A DNA stretch of 40,997 nucleotides from NCBI GenBank assembly GCA_002697505.1, contig NZWA01000089.1, positions 1-40,997 of the forward strand, written 5' to 3'. The notes beneath the pieces are model-generated. The model did no database searches and was not told the origin of the DNA. It saw only the letters and a program-made list of their open reading frames with translations. The position numbers and the translations under genes were made by a program. The stretch comes from Flavobacteriales bacterium. Lineage in GTDB: Bacteria > Bacteroidota > Bacteroidia > Flavobacteriales > BACL11. Shown one piece after another: positions 34,315 through 40,484 of the stretch (position 1 is the stretch's first letter; each line of letters begins with the position of its first letter).

Positions 34315-34975
34315 TTTATTTGGAGATAGTTTTATATATGGGACTTGTGCACAACACCACGAAGATGGTAGAAGAATGGACATTGACTATTGGTTAACTA
34401 AAAAAGGTTGGAGTGTTAGTAATTATGGATATAATGGTTCAAATAATACTGAAGTATTATCTTCTATCAAAGAAAATCCATTTGGTGAAGAGTGTTTTTG
34501 TGTTGTGGGTGTAACATCATTCTTAAGAGAAAATTTACCATGGTTAGGTTTCGCATCTTCTTGGGGTAGAAATATTCTTAAAGAGGATAGATTTGACCAT
34601 CCAAATCTTGAGAATCCACAGACTAATGAATTATGGGAAGATTATTTAATTTATTGTTATGATGATGAATATTTTAATACAATATATAAAATTTGGTTAT
34701 TAAAGGTAAAACACTTACTTGATAATACACCTAATGTAAAAGGGTATTTATTTGTAAATACGGTAGAAAAGTATAAAAAACCTATGTTTGTGGAAAAAGA
34801 AAACTATTTATATACAGATAGTTCTATCACAGATATGTTGGTAGATAAAGAAGATGAGAAATTATTTGAAGGTGGACTAACTGAAGAAACATTCTTAGAA
34901 GGTAGAGCACATCCATCAACATTAGGATACAAATTAGTAGCAGAAGATATTCATGACATATTTCATAATACATAA
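34304..34975 (+). CDS. SGNH/GDSL-like hydrolase
   Basis: 223 residues. INLFGDSFIYG (3-13) is block I with nucleophile Ser9. NYGYNGSNNTEVL is block II/III-like with Gly and Asn of the oxyanion hole, and HPSTLGYKLVAEDI near the C-terminus is block V with the catalytic His. The family includes acyl esterases and O-acetyltransferase partners that add or remove acetyl groups on surface polysaccharides. No signal peptide. Confidence 0.8.
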   Translation: MIINLFGDSFIYGTCAQHHEDGRRMDIDYWLTKKGWSVSNYGYNGSNNTEVLSSIKENPFGEECFCVVGVTSFLRENLPWLGFASSWGRNILKEDRFDHPNLENPQTNELWEDYLIYCYDDEYFNTIYKIWLLKVKHLLDNTPNVKGYLFVNTVEKYKKPMFVEKENYLYTDSSITDMLVDKEDEKLFEGGLTEETFLEGRAHPSTLGYKLVAEDIHDIFHNT

Positions 34976-35204
34976 AGAAGAATCAAAAGAAAACTTGATG
35001 TTCAGTAGTAATATATTGGGTGAAGAAAGTTTAGGTTCATTTTATCCTGACCAAGGTTGGGTTGCACTAAATAATATGATTCATCAGAGTCCTGAATCAA
35101 TTAGTAACTACACGATTTTAGATGAAAAAGGAAAAACATTTACACTAACAGAATTGTTAGATAAAGTTGAGAAGTTAAAAATAAGAACCATGTGTGGAAG
35201 GTAA
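34953..35204 (+). CDS. Small hypothetical protein
   Basis: 83 residues. No recognised family; mixed strand and helix, ending with FTLTELLDKVEKLKI. Its start overlaps the SGNH gene by 23 bases, and it is the last gene before the promoter at 35213. Confidence 0.5.
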   Translation: MTYFIIHKEESKENLMFSSNILGEESLGSFYPDQGWVALNNMIHQSPESISNYTILDEKGKTFTLTELLDKVEKLKIRTMCGR

Positions 35205-35212
35205 GAAAAGGC

Positions 35213-35242
35213 TTGACACATATAGTAAAGTTTTAGTATATT
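35213..35242 (+). promoter_or_regulatory. Sigma-70-like promoter, conserved N18 family (copy 3)
   Basis: TTGACA (35213-35218), 18-bp spacer with ATAGTAAAGTTTTAG, TATATT (35237-35242). Predicted start lies only a few bases before the AAGGAG ribosome binding site (35243-35248), so the leader is very short. Confidence 0.85.
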
Positions 35243-35254
35243 AAGGAGTTATAA

Positions 35255-35416
35255 ATGTCAAATTATAGTTGGGAAGATTGGGAAGAACTTGAAGAGGAGA
35301 CTTTCCGTGAAAGAATACAACCAAAAATAAAACCAAAAAGGAAGAAAAAAAGTTATGATGATATTACTAAAAAACAAACTAATCAAATCAATAAAAAACA
35401 TCCTAATAGGAAGTAG
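35255..35416 (+). CDS. 53-residue acidic-then-basic small protein
   Basis: A short gene directly behind a strong promoter and a perfect AAGGAG (35243-35248, 6 bases to ATG). The product starts MSNYSWEDWEELEEE (very acidic) and continues with KIKPKRKKK (very basic). No known family. The strength of its signals makes it real despite its size. It overlaps the lipoprotein gene by 62 bases in another frame. Confidence 0.7.
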   Translation: MSNYSWEDWEELEEETFRERIQPKIKPKRKKKSYDDITKKQTNQINKKHPNRK

Positions 35417-35978
35417 TTTTTTATTTTTCATAGGGTGTGAATCTACATGGGAACAACTCTATGAAACATTTGGTAGTGATTACTCTTCATCAGAGTATCC
35501 TACATTTGAATTAGAATTAAGAATTGATTTACCACAAGATGAGAATGGATATTACCATCTTGAATTGGATGATGAAAACTGGCAAACTATCCAAAGGTTA
35601 GAGGGTAGAGTCATCAGTAGTAAAACAGACTACGAGTCTTGGGAACGAAATGATATGGAGTCATTGAAAATACATTGGCGTTCTAATTTATATTGGGTGT
35701 TAGGTGATACACTTGGATATATTATAAAATATGATTATACTGATGATGTTGAATATGTATCTTATGATACTACTTATGTCACAGGTTTTGATGGACAAGA
35801 AGTTCCAACAATAAATCCTTCATCTTATCCAACTATCAAAGACGATGGTACAGGTGAAATCAATACAATGTTTGCACCAGTCCAAACGATGGTTGGTGAT
35901 ACTGCATTTGTTAATGTATCATTTACAGACTGGCATAACGATTACAAGGACAAAACCTTTGGTATAATATTAGAATAG
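35355..35978 (+). CDS. Phage-encoded lipoprotein
   Basis: 207 residues (ATG at 35355 or 35358). A lysine-rich start, a hydrophobic stretch and FFIGCES (Cys28) form a lipobox-like signal, so it should be lipid-anchored in the cell envelope. The acidic mature part is beta-rich with many Tyr, Asp and Thr, and no known domain. Expressed from the promoter at 35213. Candidate roles are superinfection exclusion or envelope modification; no spanin partner is evident. Confidence 0.65.
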   Translation: MMILLKNKLIKSIKNILIGSSFLFFIGCESTWEQLYETFGSDYSSSEYPTFELELRIDLPQDENGYYHLELDDENWQTIQRLEGRVISSKTDYESWERNDMESLKIHWRSNLYWVLGDTLGYIIKYDYTDDVEYVSYDTTYVTGFDGQEVPTINPSSYPTIKDDGTGEINTMFAPVQTMVGDTAFVNVSFTDWHNDYKDKTFGIILE

Positions 35979-35988
35979 GAGAGTAGAG

Positions 35989-36261
35989 TTGCAGTATGTT
36001 TTAGTAAATAAATTAGATGAAATAGTTGATAAAGTAGATATGAGTGATGTGGGTCTTAATGGAGCAAAGACTTATTTTGTTGGTAGAAAACAAATAGAAG
36101 TACAAGAATTTGATAAACTATGGAAAGTGATGAGTAGACAAGAATATGATACTCAGTTTGAGACAACAAATAGAAAACCATCATCAGTTGGTTATCAATG
36201 GTGGAAAGAAGATAAGGCCGAAACAGACGAGGCCATGAGTGGTAAGGATGGATTAGGATGA
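35989..36261 (+). CDS. Small hypothetical protein, TTG start
   Basis: 90 residues; TTG start, 6 bases after AGGAGAG. MQYVLVNKLDEIVDKVDMSD and YFVGRKQIEVQEFDKLWKVM suggest a small alpha-beta fold. No family recognised. Overlaps the next micropeptide by 4 bases. Confidence 0.6.
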   Translation: MQYVLVNKLDEIVDKVDMSDVGLNGAKTYFVGRKQIEVQEFDKLWKVMSRQEYDTQFETTNRKPSSVGYQWWKEDKAETDEAMSGKDGLG

Positions 36262-36371
36262 TTGAAACAATAATAACAATAGTTTTTTGTATTGTATTTT
36301 ACAGATTAAATGTAGAATTAGATAAAGATATTTTTGAACAATACAGAGATGTTGAAAGGGATATAAGATAA
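36258..36371 (+). CDS. 37-residue membrane micropeptide (paralogue of 38480)
   Basis: Starts MIETIITIVFCIVFYRLN, a single hydrophobic helix, then a charged tail DIFEQYRDVERDIR. It is 29 of 37 residues identical (by eye) to the micropeptide at 38480-38602, which supports both as real genes. ATGA overlap with the previous gene and TAATG with the next. Confidence 0.7.
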   Translation: MIETIITIVFCIVFYRLNVELDKDIFEQYRDVERDIR

Positions 36372-36619
36372 TGGAAGCAGTATGGATTGCATTTAGTTGT
36401 GGAATATTTTTAGGTATAGTATTAGGTATATTAATATTAGGATTAGTTAGTATCAATAGAGATAACAAACTTCGTGATGATATAATGGACTTAAATGGTG
36501 AAATAGATGACTTAAGAACTCAAAGAGAGTTGTTAAAGAAAGAAATATTTAGATTAACCAAAAGAGGTAAACCACAACCAAGAAAAAGAAGACCTTATAA
36601 GAAAAATTATAAAAAATAA
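36371..36619 (+). CDS. Single-pass membrane protein with coiled coil
   Basis: 82 residues. The N-terminal helix (about 4-27, with FLGIVLGILILGLV) spans the membrane. Next comes a heptad-like stretch (DIMDLNGEIDDLRTQREL) and a very basic tail (KPQPRKRRPYKKNYKK). Layout resembles small phage membrane-anchored adaptors or i-spanin-like proteins; no firm assignment. TAATG overlaps both neighbours. Confidence 0.6.
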   Translation: MEAVWIAFSCGIFLGIVLGILILGLVSINRDNKLRDDIMDLNGEIDDLRTQRELLKKEIFRLTKRGKPQPRKRRPYKKNYKK

Positions 36620-37350
36620 TGATTCAGGCATCAGTATTTTCAATACCTAAAAGTAAAATAATGATATATACTGGTGCCAAACTTGGTTCAAGTCAAATAA
36701 GAAATATTTATTTAAGAAATGTCAATTATGAACACTTTGTGAGTGATGAAACTGATTATGAAAAATATGAAGATTATATTAAAGTATTTTTATATAGGAA
36801 TCCAATGGACAGATTCTTATCTGGTCAAGTCCAAGATTTGAGAGGATATTTTGAGGGTGTTGAATTTCATGAAGATATTTTTAAAAATAGACCAGATTTA
36901 GTTGATGATTTATACAGAATCTATACAGAGGAAAAAGATGAAGTTATTTATAACCACCATTCAATTATAGATTTACATGAAAGAATACATGTACTTAATA
37001 GATTTAAAGATTTAAATAAAGTTCATTTTATTAATCTAAAACAAGATTGGAGTAATTATTTAGAATGGTTTTTGTCTAAACAAATTGATAATTTTGATTG
37101 GGATAGAGAAAAACCCATAAATCACAAGTATGAAGTAAATACATTAAAAACTCTCTTAATACATGATGAACGATTTAAAAAAATAGATTTTATGGACAAC
37201 ATACTTACTGAAAAATACATTGAAGATATGAAGAAATCTATGGAAGTTTTTTCATATATTGAAACTCATAATAAAAATAGATTCATAACAAAGAGAGTTA
37301 CAAAAATCAGTAGAAAAAGTATTTTTTTTAAGGAGTTATTTTCCATATAA
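36619..37350 (+). CDS. Sulfotransferase-like protein
   Basis: 243 residues. IMIYTGAKLGSSQIRNIY occupies the position of the 5'-PAPS loop (K.GSS) and IKVFLYRNPMDRFLSGQVQ the 3'-phosphate loop (RxPxxRxxSG), the two signature regions of carbohydrate sulfotransferases. It would sulfate a sugar using PAPS. Ends the glycan cluster. Moderately diverged; the first motif is imperfect. Confidence 0.65.
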   Translation: MIQASVFSIPKSKIMIYTGAKLGSSQIRNIYLRNVNYEHFVSDETDYEKYEDYIKVFLYRNPMDRFLSGQVQDLRGYFEGVEFHEDIFKNRPDLVDDLYRIYTEEKDEVIYNHHSIIDLHERIHVLNRFKDLNKVHFINLKQDWSNYLEWFLSKQIDNFDWDREKPINHKYEVNTLKTLLIHDERFKKIDFMDNILTEKYIEDMKKSMEVFSYIETHNKNRFITKRVTKISRKSIFFKELFSI

Positions 37351-37402
37351 GTTTTTTAGAAGTTTGATATTTATAGTAGAATACAAACTATGGAGAATTA
37401 CC

Positions 37403-37690
37403 TTGAACCAAAAAGACAGAACAGAATTTGACCTAATCCACAATAAGATTGACCACATTACACAATCTATTGATGAGTTGAAACAAGAGATGGAGACTGC
37501 ACATTTAAAGACAGATGAAAATCTCAGTTTTATTAAAGAGAATCTATTCAATCCACACGAGGGATTATGGGCAGAAACAAAACTCAATACACAATTCAGA
37601 AAAGATTCACAGAAATGGAGAGGTGTGATTGGGACAGGTTTTGTAGGGTTATTGTTCAAACATATTTGGGACATGTTCAAAGTATCGTAG
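37403..37690 (+). CDS. Small coiled-coil, membrane-tail protein, TTG start
   Basis: 95 residues; TTG start 7 bases after GGAG (37392-37395). Helical heptads (NKIDHITQSIDELKQEMETA) lead to a short hydrophobic C-terminus (WRGVIGTGFVGLLFKHIWDM), so it is likely membrane-associated. The layout resembles XhlA-like holin accessory proteins, but this is only a pattern match. Confidence 0.5.
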   Translation: MNQKDRTEFDLIHNKIDHITQSIDELKQEMETAHLKTDENLSFIKENLFNPHEGLWAETKLNTQFRKDSQKWRGVIGTGFVGLLFKHIWDMFKVS

Positions 37691-37765
37691 GTTATACATC
37701 AAAGTAACGACTCGCTTAATTTTTTTACAAAGTTTAGAAAATTTCTTGTATTTTTTCTATGAAGT

Positions 37766-37780
37766 TATATATGTATATAT
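37766..37780 (+). promoter_or_regulatory. TATATATGTATATAT element (copy 3)
   Basis: Exact 15-base core as at 6842 and 18821, in the 187-base gap before the secreted-protein gene at 37878. A TTGTAT lies upstream (37746). It would give a leader of about 90 bases that contains the hairpin at 37823. Confidence 0.5.
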
Positions 37781-37822
37781 GAGTGGGTATGATTCCAACA
37801 AAGTTTAAACGATTAGAAGAAA

Positions 37823-37847
37823 GGTGATTCACCTGTCGGTGAACACC
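37823..37847 (+). promoter_or_regulatory. Strong 5' leader hairpin
   Basis: GGTG-A-TTCACC / TGTC loop / GGTGAA-CACC: 10 base pairs with one bulged A. It lies 30 bases before the ATG at 37878. No T-run follows, so it is not a terminator; it may stabilise the message or control translation. Confidence 0.5.
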
Positions 37848-37877
37848 ATTTCATAAATCAAATAAAGGATACAAATA

Positions 37878-38228
37878 ATGAAATTGGTCAAGTTATTATT
37901 AATGTTTTTGTTCGTGGGAGTACTGCGTTCCCAAACACATCAAACCGAGATAATTCCATATAGATTAGTTCCATCTCAAGCCGAGGGTTATGGTTGTTGG
38001 TTAGAGATTGAATTCATTGGATTACCGCAATCCATGATTGATAATGAGGAGTTGATGGATACTTTGCAACGATTAGTGGTGAGTAAGGAGACAGGCGAGA
38101 TAGGATTCCACGAGAGGGATTTCACTCGTGGTGGTAAACAATATGTTCTCGTGAAAATCCAAGTGCCTTCACCTTATAGTGTGATGCCGAAATCCGTTGA
38201 GATGAATGTAAAGGAATGGGATGAGTAG
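37878..38228 (+). CDS. Small secreted protein
   Basis: 116 residues with a clean signal peptide (LVKLLLMFLFVGVLRSQ, cleavage near residue 19). The mature part contains PYRLVPSQAEGYGCWLEIEF and EIGFHERDFTRGGKQYVLVK, a small beta-rich domain of unknown family. Exported to the periplasm or beyond. Base composition is clearly richer in CG than the glycan genes. Stop overlaps the next ATG by 8 bases. Confidence 0.65.
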   Translation: MKLVKLLLMFLFVGVLRSQTHQTEIIPYRLVPSQAEGYGCWLEIEFIGLPQSMIDNEELMDTLQRLVVSKETGEIGFHERDFTRGGKQYVLVKIQVPSPYSVMPKSVEMNVKEWDE

Positions 38229-38487
38229 AATGAATAATATCATGAATAATATTTTTGATATAATCATCTCATTGGTGCGAATCGGTGTAGAGTATATGAA
38301 AGAATTTATATTGAGCGTTGTAAAAACAATCAATAGTGATAAGATGATTGAAAGAAAGAAAGAGAATATGTGGAATGGTGGAGAGACAAATAAACACCAA
38401 CACGCGAATGGTTATGAAGTGAAAGATATCACCGATACACCATACGATGAAATTAATGTAATATATGATGGAGTATATGATGATTGA
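38221..38487 (+). CDS. Small hypothetical protein, amphipathic N-terminus
   Basis: 88 residues (ATG at 38221, or 38230). The first 35 residues form an amphipathic or membrane helix (FDIIISLVRIGVEYMKEFIL); the rest is hydrophilic and acidic. No recognised family. Overlaps the micropeptide at 38480 by 8 bases. Confidence 0.5.
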   Translation: MSRMNNIMNNIFDIIISLVRIGVEYMKEFILSVVKTINSDKMIERKKENMWNGGETNKHQHANGYEVKDITDTPYDEINVIYDGVYDD

Positions 38488-38602
38488 ATGGATGGATACA
38501 ATAATAACAATAGTGTTTGTGATTGCGTTCTATAAATTGAATGTAAATCTTGATAGAGATATCTTTGAACAATATAGAGAAGTAGAGAGAGAATTAAGAT
38601 GA
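38480..38602 (+). CDS. 40-residue membrane micropeptide (paralogue of 36258)
   Basis: Begins MIEWMDTIITIVFVIAFYKLN and ends DIFEQYREVERELR. Nearly the same as the micropeptide at 36258 with three residues inserted after MIE. One hydrophobic helix and a charged tail. Conservation of two copies 2.2 kb apart argues for selection. Confidence 0.7.
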   Translation: MIEWMDTIITIVFVIAFYKLNVNLDRDIFEQYREVERELR

Positions 38603-38607
38603 CTATT

Positions 38608-38706
38608 ATGGGTAATTACTGCGTTAATAGAATGGGAAGTAGAACACTCACCATGAGAACTATTATTCGTGAGAGAAAACTGCGTAAACTTCGTACCACA
38701 CGATAA
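38608..38706 (+). CDS. Possible 32-residue basic peptide
   Basis: A short frame, very rich in Arg (RTIIRERKLRKLRTTR at the end), 5 bases after the preceding stop and 1 base before the next start. No ribosome binding site. Kept only because it fills an otherwise empty slot in a tightly packed series. Confidence 0.25.
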   Translation: MGNYCVNRMGSRTLTMRTIIRERKLRKLRTTR

Positions 38707-38707
38707 T

Positions 38708-38881
38708 ATGTGGGATTGGATACAACAAAACGCGTGGATTGTTATATGGATATTGTTAACACCTTTGATGTTGTTCATAGGAATGGTGCATTATATATTA
38801 CTTCAGTTCGAGAATTGGAAGTTAATGGATTGGGATAAAGACCGTTGGGATGATGATAATATGGAGGATTTATTCAAATGA
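38708..38881 (+). CDS. 57-residue membrane protein
   Basis: From the ATG at 38708: WDWIQQNAWIVIWILLTPLM and FIGMVHYILLQFENW give one or two membrane helices, followed by an acidic tail (DWDKDRWDDDNMEDL). An upstream GTG at 38669 would extend it by 13 residues. No family recognised. Confidence 0.5.
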   Translation: MWDWIQQNAWIVIWILLTPLMLFIGMVHYILLQFENWKLMDWDKDRWDDDNMEDLFK

Positions 38882-38896
38882 TTTACGAGGTAAATA

Positions 38897-38989
38897 ATGA
38901 GTGATGCCAATATAATATACTTATGTATAATGTTTATGGTGAATGGATTTATATTAGGTGTAGTGTTGAGAGGGAACTTTTTAGAATGA
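38897..38989 (+). CDS. 30-residue membrane micropeptide
   Basis: MSDANIIYLCIMFMVNGFIL then GVVLRGNFLE: one hydrophobic helix. Stop overlaps the ATG of the next micropeptide (ATGA), a sign of real coupled translation. Confidence 0.4.
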   Translation: MSDANIIYLCIMFMVNGFILGVVLRGNFLE

Positions 38990-39060
38990 TATACTTCTTA
39001 ATAGGAATTACTTTATTTTGTTGGATAATGGCAACCTACTATATAATAAAGGATGATTAA
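38986..39060 (+). CDS. 24-residue membrane micropeptide
   Basis: MIYFLIGITLFCWIMATYYI then IKDD: a single membrane helix and charged end. Overlaps the preceding stop by 4 bases; the next start is 3 bases downstream. Confidence 0.35.
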   Translation: MIYFLIGITLFCWIMATYYIIKDD

Positions 39061-39062
39061 CC

Positions 39063-39149
39063 ATGAGTGGATTCGAGAAAGCAACCATTAGGGTACTCTC
39101 TATCATTATAATAGGGTTATTCCTTATACTCTATCTTCGATTATTGTAA
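39063..39149 (+). CDS. 28-residue membrane micropeptide
   Basis: MSGFEKATIRVLSIIIIGLF then LILYLRLL: short soluble start followed by one membrane helix. Last of the micropeptide series before the non-coding gap 39150-39388. Confidence 0.35.
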   Translation: MSGFEKATIRVLSIIIIGLFLILYLRLL

Positions 39150-39251
39150 ACACCACTTCGTGGGTTGCATATTCTGAGGAAATAACTATACCGATTTTTA
39201 AACACCACACTTAGACACTTTAAACCACTTTTCCCCCCTTTTTATATTTAT

Positions 39252-39272
39252 TAACACAGATAAAGTGTGTTA
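39252..39272 (+). promoter_or_regulatory. Perfect 7-bp inverted repeat
   Basis: TAACACA / TGTGTTA with a 7-base spacer, in the 239-base gap upstream of the HNH-like gene. No T-run follows. A hairpin or protein-binding site. Confidence 0.35.
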
Positions 39273-39318
39273 TTAAATCTATTCCGATATAGTGTTATAT
39301 ACTGCGTGTACCTTGGTC

Positions 39319-39336
39319 TATGACACTTTGTCATAC
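39319..39336 (+). promoter_or_regulatory. Putative operator, TATGACA-N-TTTGTCA (site 1)
   Basis: TATGACACTTTGTCATAC contains the perfect palindrome ATGACA-CTT-TGTCAT. A nearly identical site lies at 40430. The two flank the DNA-binding-like gene at 39389, so autoregulation is plausible. Confidence 0.5.
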
Positions 39337-39338
39337 AT

Positions 39339-39359
39339 GGGTTTTTGATACCCTTTTTT
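39339..39359 (+). terminator. Weak terminator-like hairpin
   Basis: GGGT / ACCC (4 bp, 7-base loop) followed by TTTTTT, directly after operator site 1 and 30 bases before the HNH-like gene. It may end the micropeptide transcript or act as an attenuator. The stem is short. Confidence 0.4.
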
Positions 39360-39388
39360 GTAGCAAAAAATAATATTGCGGAGAAAGT

Positions 39389-40060
39389 ATGACAAAATTA
39401 CAGATAAAACCGAATAAACGAGGTAGACCTGCCAAGACTTATACCTATAATCAGATAAATCACGCTATTCAGAGTACTGAATCCATGAAAATGGCCAGTG
39501 AATATCTGAATATGAGTTATAATAATTTCAAAAAATGGGCAAAAATCCATAAATTATGGAACCCATTACCCACAAGTGCTGGTATAAGACGGCGTAATTC
39601 TGTTAAAATCAGCCCGCATAACCTTGAAAAAATCCTAAATGGGGAGAATCCTAGCCCTTATAGAGAGACAATTTTACTAAAAAAATGTTTCCAAGAGGGA
39701 TATTTGAAACAAGAATGTAGTTGTTGCGGTACTGATTTCTCATATATAGAGAATAATCTATGGCCTTTAGTATTGGACTTCCTCGATAAAAATCATAAAA
39801 ACACCAAACTTGAGAACTTACGAACACTATGCTTGAACTGTGTATATACATTACAGACAGGAATTAAGGGTTGGTATAGACATCGCAACATTCCATTGAA
39901 TGATGTAGTGGATAATAGGTTACCGCGTGATATACATATAGAACCACGAGAATCAGCTATATCCGTTACAACGGAGGATAACGCAGTACCTATAGAGGAT
40001 AACGAACAAAGCGTTGACTTCATCCCATTTGAAGAGTTCCAAAAAACTTTAGAAAATTAA
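39389..40060 (+). CDS. HNH-fold DNA-binding protein lacking catalytic histidines
   Basis: 223 residues, preceded by GCGGAGAAAGT. KRGRPAK (about 10-16) is AT-hook-like. MASEYLNMSYNNFKKWAKIH is helix-turn-helix-like. CSCCG and CLNC form the zinc treble clef of HNH proteins, enclosing LDFLDKNHKNTKLENLRTLC. Active members have DH where this has DF, and NCH where this has NCV, so both key histidines are missing. It probably binds DNA without cutting, perhaps as a regulator of the palindromes at 39319 and 40430. An acidic tail follows (TTEDNAVPIEDNEQSVDF). Confidence 0.65.
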   Translation: MTKLQIKPNKRGRPAKTYTYNQINHAIQSTESMKMASEYLNMSYNNFKKWAKIHKLWNPLPTSAGIRRRNSVKISPHNLEKILNGENPSPYRETILLKKCFQEGYLKQECSCCGTDFSYIENNLWPLVLDFLDKNHKNTKLENLRTLCLNCVYTLQTGIKGWYRHRNIPLNDVVDNRLPRDIHIEPRESAISVTTEDNAVPIEDNEQSVDFIPFEEFQKTLEN

Positions 40061-40069
40061 AGAAAACAC

Positions 40070-40099
40070 TTGACTCATATAGGGAAAAAGCCTTATATT
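40070..40099 (+). promoter_or_regulatory. Sigma-70-like promoter, conserved N18 family (copy 4)
   Basis: TTGACT (40070-40075), 18-bp spacer with ATAGGGAAAAAG, TATATT (40094-40099). No gene follows for 500 bases, so it transcribes a long leader or a non-coding RNA. AGGG-TGTG-CCCT followed by TTTTT (40101-40117) immediately after it may end upstream transcripts. Confidence 0.75.
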
Positions 40100-40177
40100 T
40101 AGGGTGTGCCCTTTTTTACATCGCGTGCAAGTTAGGATTGCGTGCCCGATATATTATCTTGAGTTAACCCGATTCGC

Positions 40178-40248
40178 TTAATGTATTACTTCAAGCGTGC
40201 TCCTGTTTTCACTTAAAGTAATACTTGAGGTTAAAGTAATACTCGAAG
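40178..40248 (+). repeat. 18-bp iteron-like repeats around AAGTAATAC
   Basis: Two directly adjacent 18-bp units begin at 40213 and 40231 (TTAAAGTAATACTTGAGG and TTAAAGTAATACTCGAAG). An inverted copy lies at 40178-40195 (TTAATGTATTACTTCAAG). The inverted copy can pair with either direct unit. Arrangement fits a replication-initiator or repressor site, or two competing RNA folds. Confidence 0.65.
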
Positions 40249-40323
40249 TGCGTACTCTTAATAATGATTTAATACAGTACAACACAACCAGCTTAGCTTG
40301 CAATAAAATATAATGCTAGCCTC

Positions 40324-40352
40324 ACTATACAAGGGTATAATATGCAAGTCAA
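40324..40352 (-). promoter_or_regulatory. Sigma-70-like promoter on the minus strand
   Basis: Read on the minus strand: TTGACT (40352-40347), 17-bp spacer, TATAGT (40329-40324). Also preceded by GC as in several of the + strand promoters. It would transcribe leftward across the iteron-like repeats, antisense to the candidate RNA. No minus-strand gene follows. Confidence 0.45.
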
Positions 40353-40397
40353 GCACAATGTGACAAAATAACAGACACACAAAACAATAGGGGGGCT

Positions 40398-40426
40398 CCC
40401 AGGCAATTAATCGTTAATGGGCTGGG
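40398..40426 (+). promoter_or_regulatory. RNA hairpin
   Basis: CCCAG / CTGGG outer stem with an inner ATTAA-TCG-TTAAT stem separated by a small internal loop. Part of the candidate RNA at 40106-40484. Confidence 0.4.
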
Positions 40427-40429
40427 CTG

Positions 40430-40447
40430 TATGACAATTTGTCAGAC
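40430..40447 (+). promoter_or_regulatory. Putative operator, TATGACA-N-TTTGTCA (site 2)
   Basis: TATGACAATTTGTCAGAC, matching site 1 (39319) at 16 of 18 bases, with the palindrome TGACA-ATT-TGTCA. Lies 370 bases after the HNH-like gene. Confidence 0.5.
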
Positions 40448-40449
40448 TT

Positions 40450-40484
40450 GCCATACTCGTGCTTATATCGGCGTGGCTTTTTTT
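40450..40484 (+). terminator. Probable rho-independent terminator
   Basis: GCCA (40450-40453) pairs with TGGC (40474-40477), extended by wobble and C-G pairs, then seven T (40478-40484). It would end the transcript from the promoter at 40070. Confidence 0.5.

Larger units (their letters stand above)
40106..40484 (+). ncRNA. Candidate structured non-coding RNA
   Basis: Bounded by the promoter at 40070 and the terminator at 40450-40484, with no open frame longer than about 16 codons on the + strand. It contains an 18-base inverted repeat, a CCCAG/CTGGG hairpin, an enclosing GGCA/TGCC pair around two small hairpins (40402-40452), and GCGTGC at 40123, 40140 and 40195. The gap 40061-40600 otherwise holds no gene. 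It could be an RNA, a long leader or a replication origin; prediction only. Confidence 0.4.
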
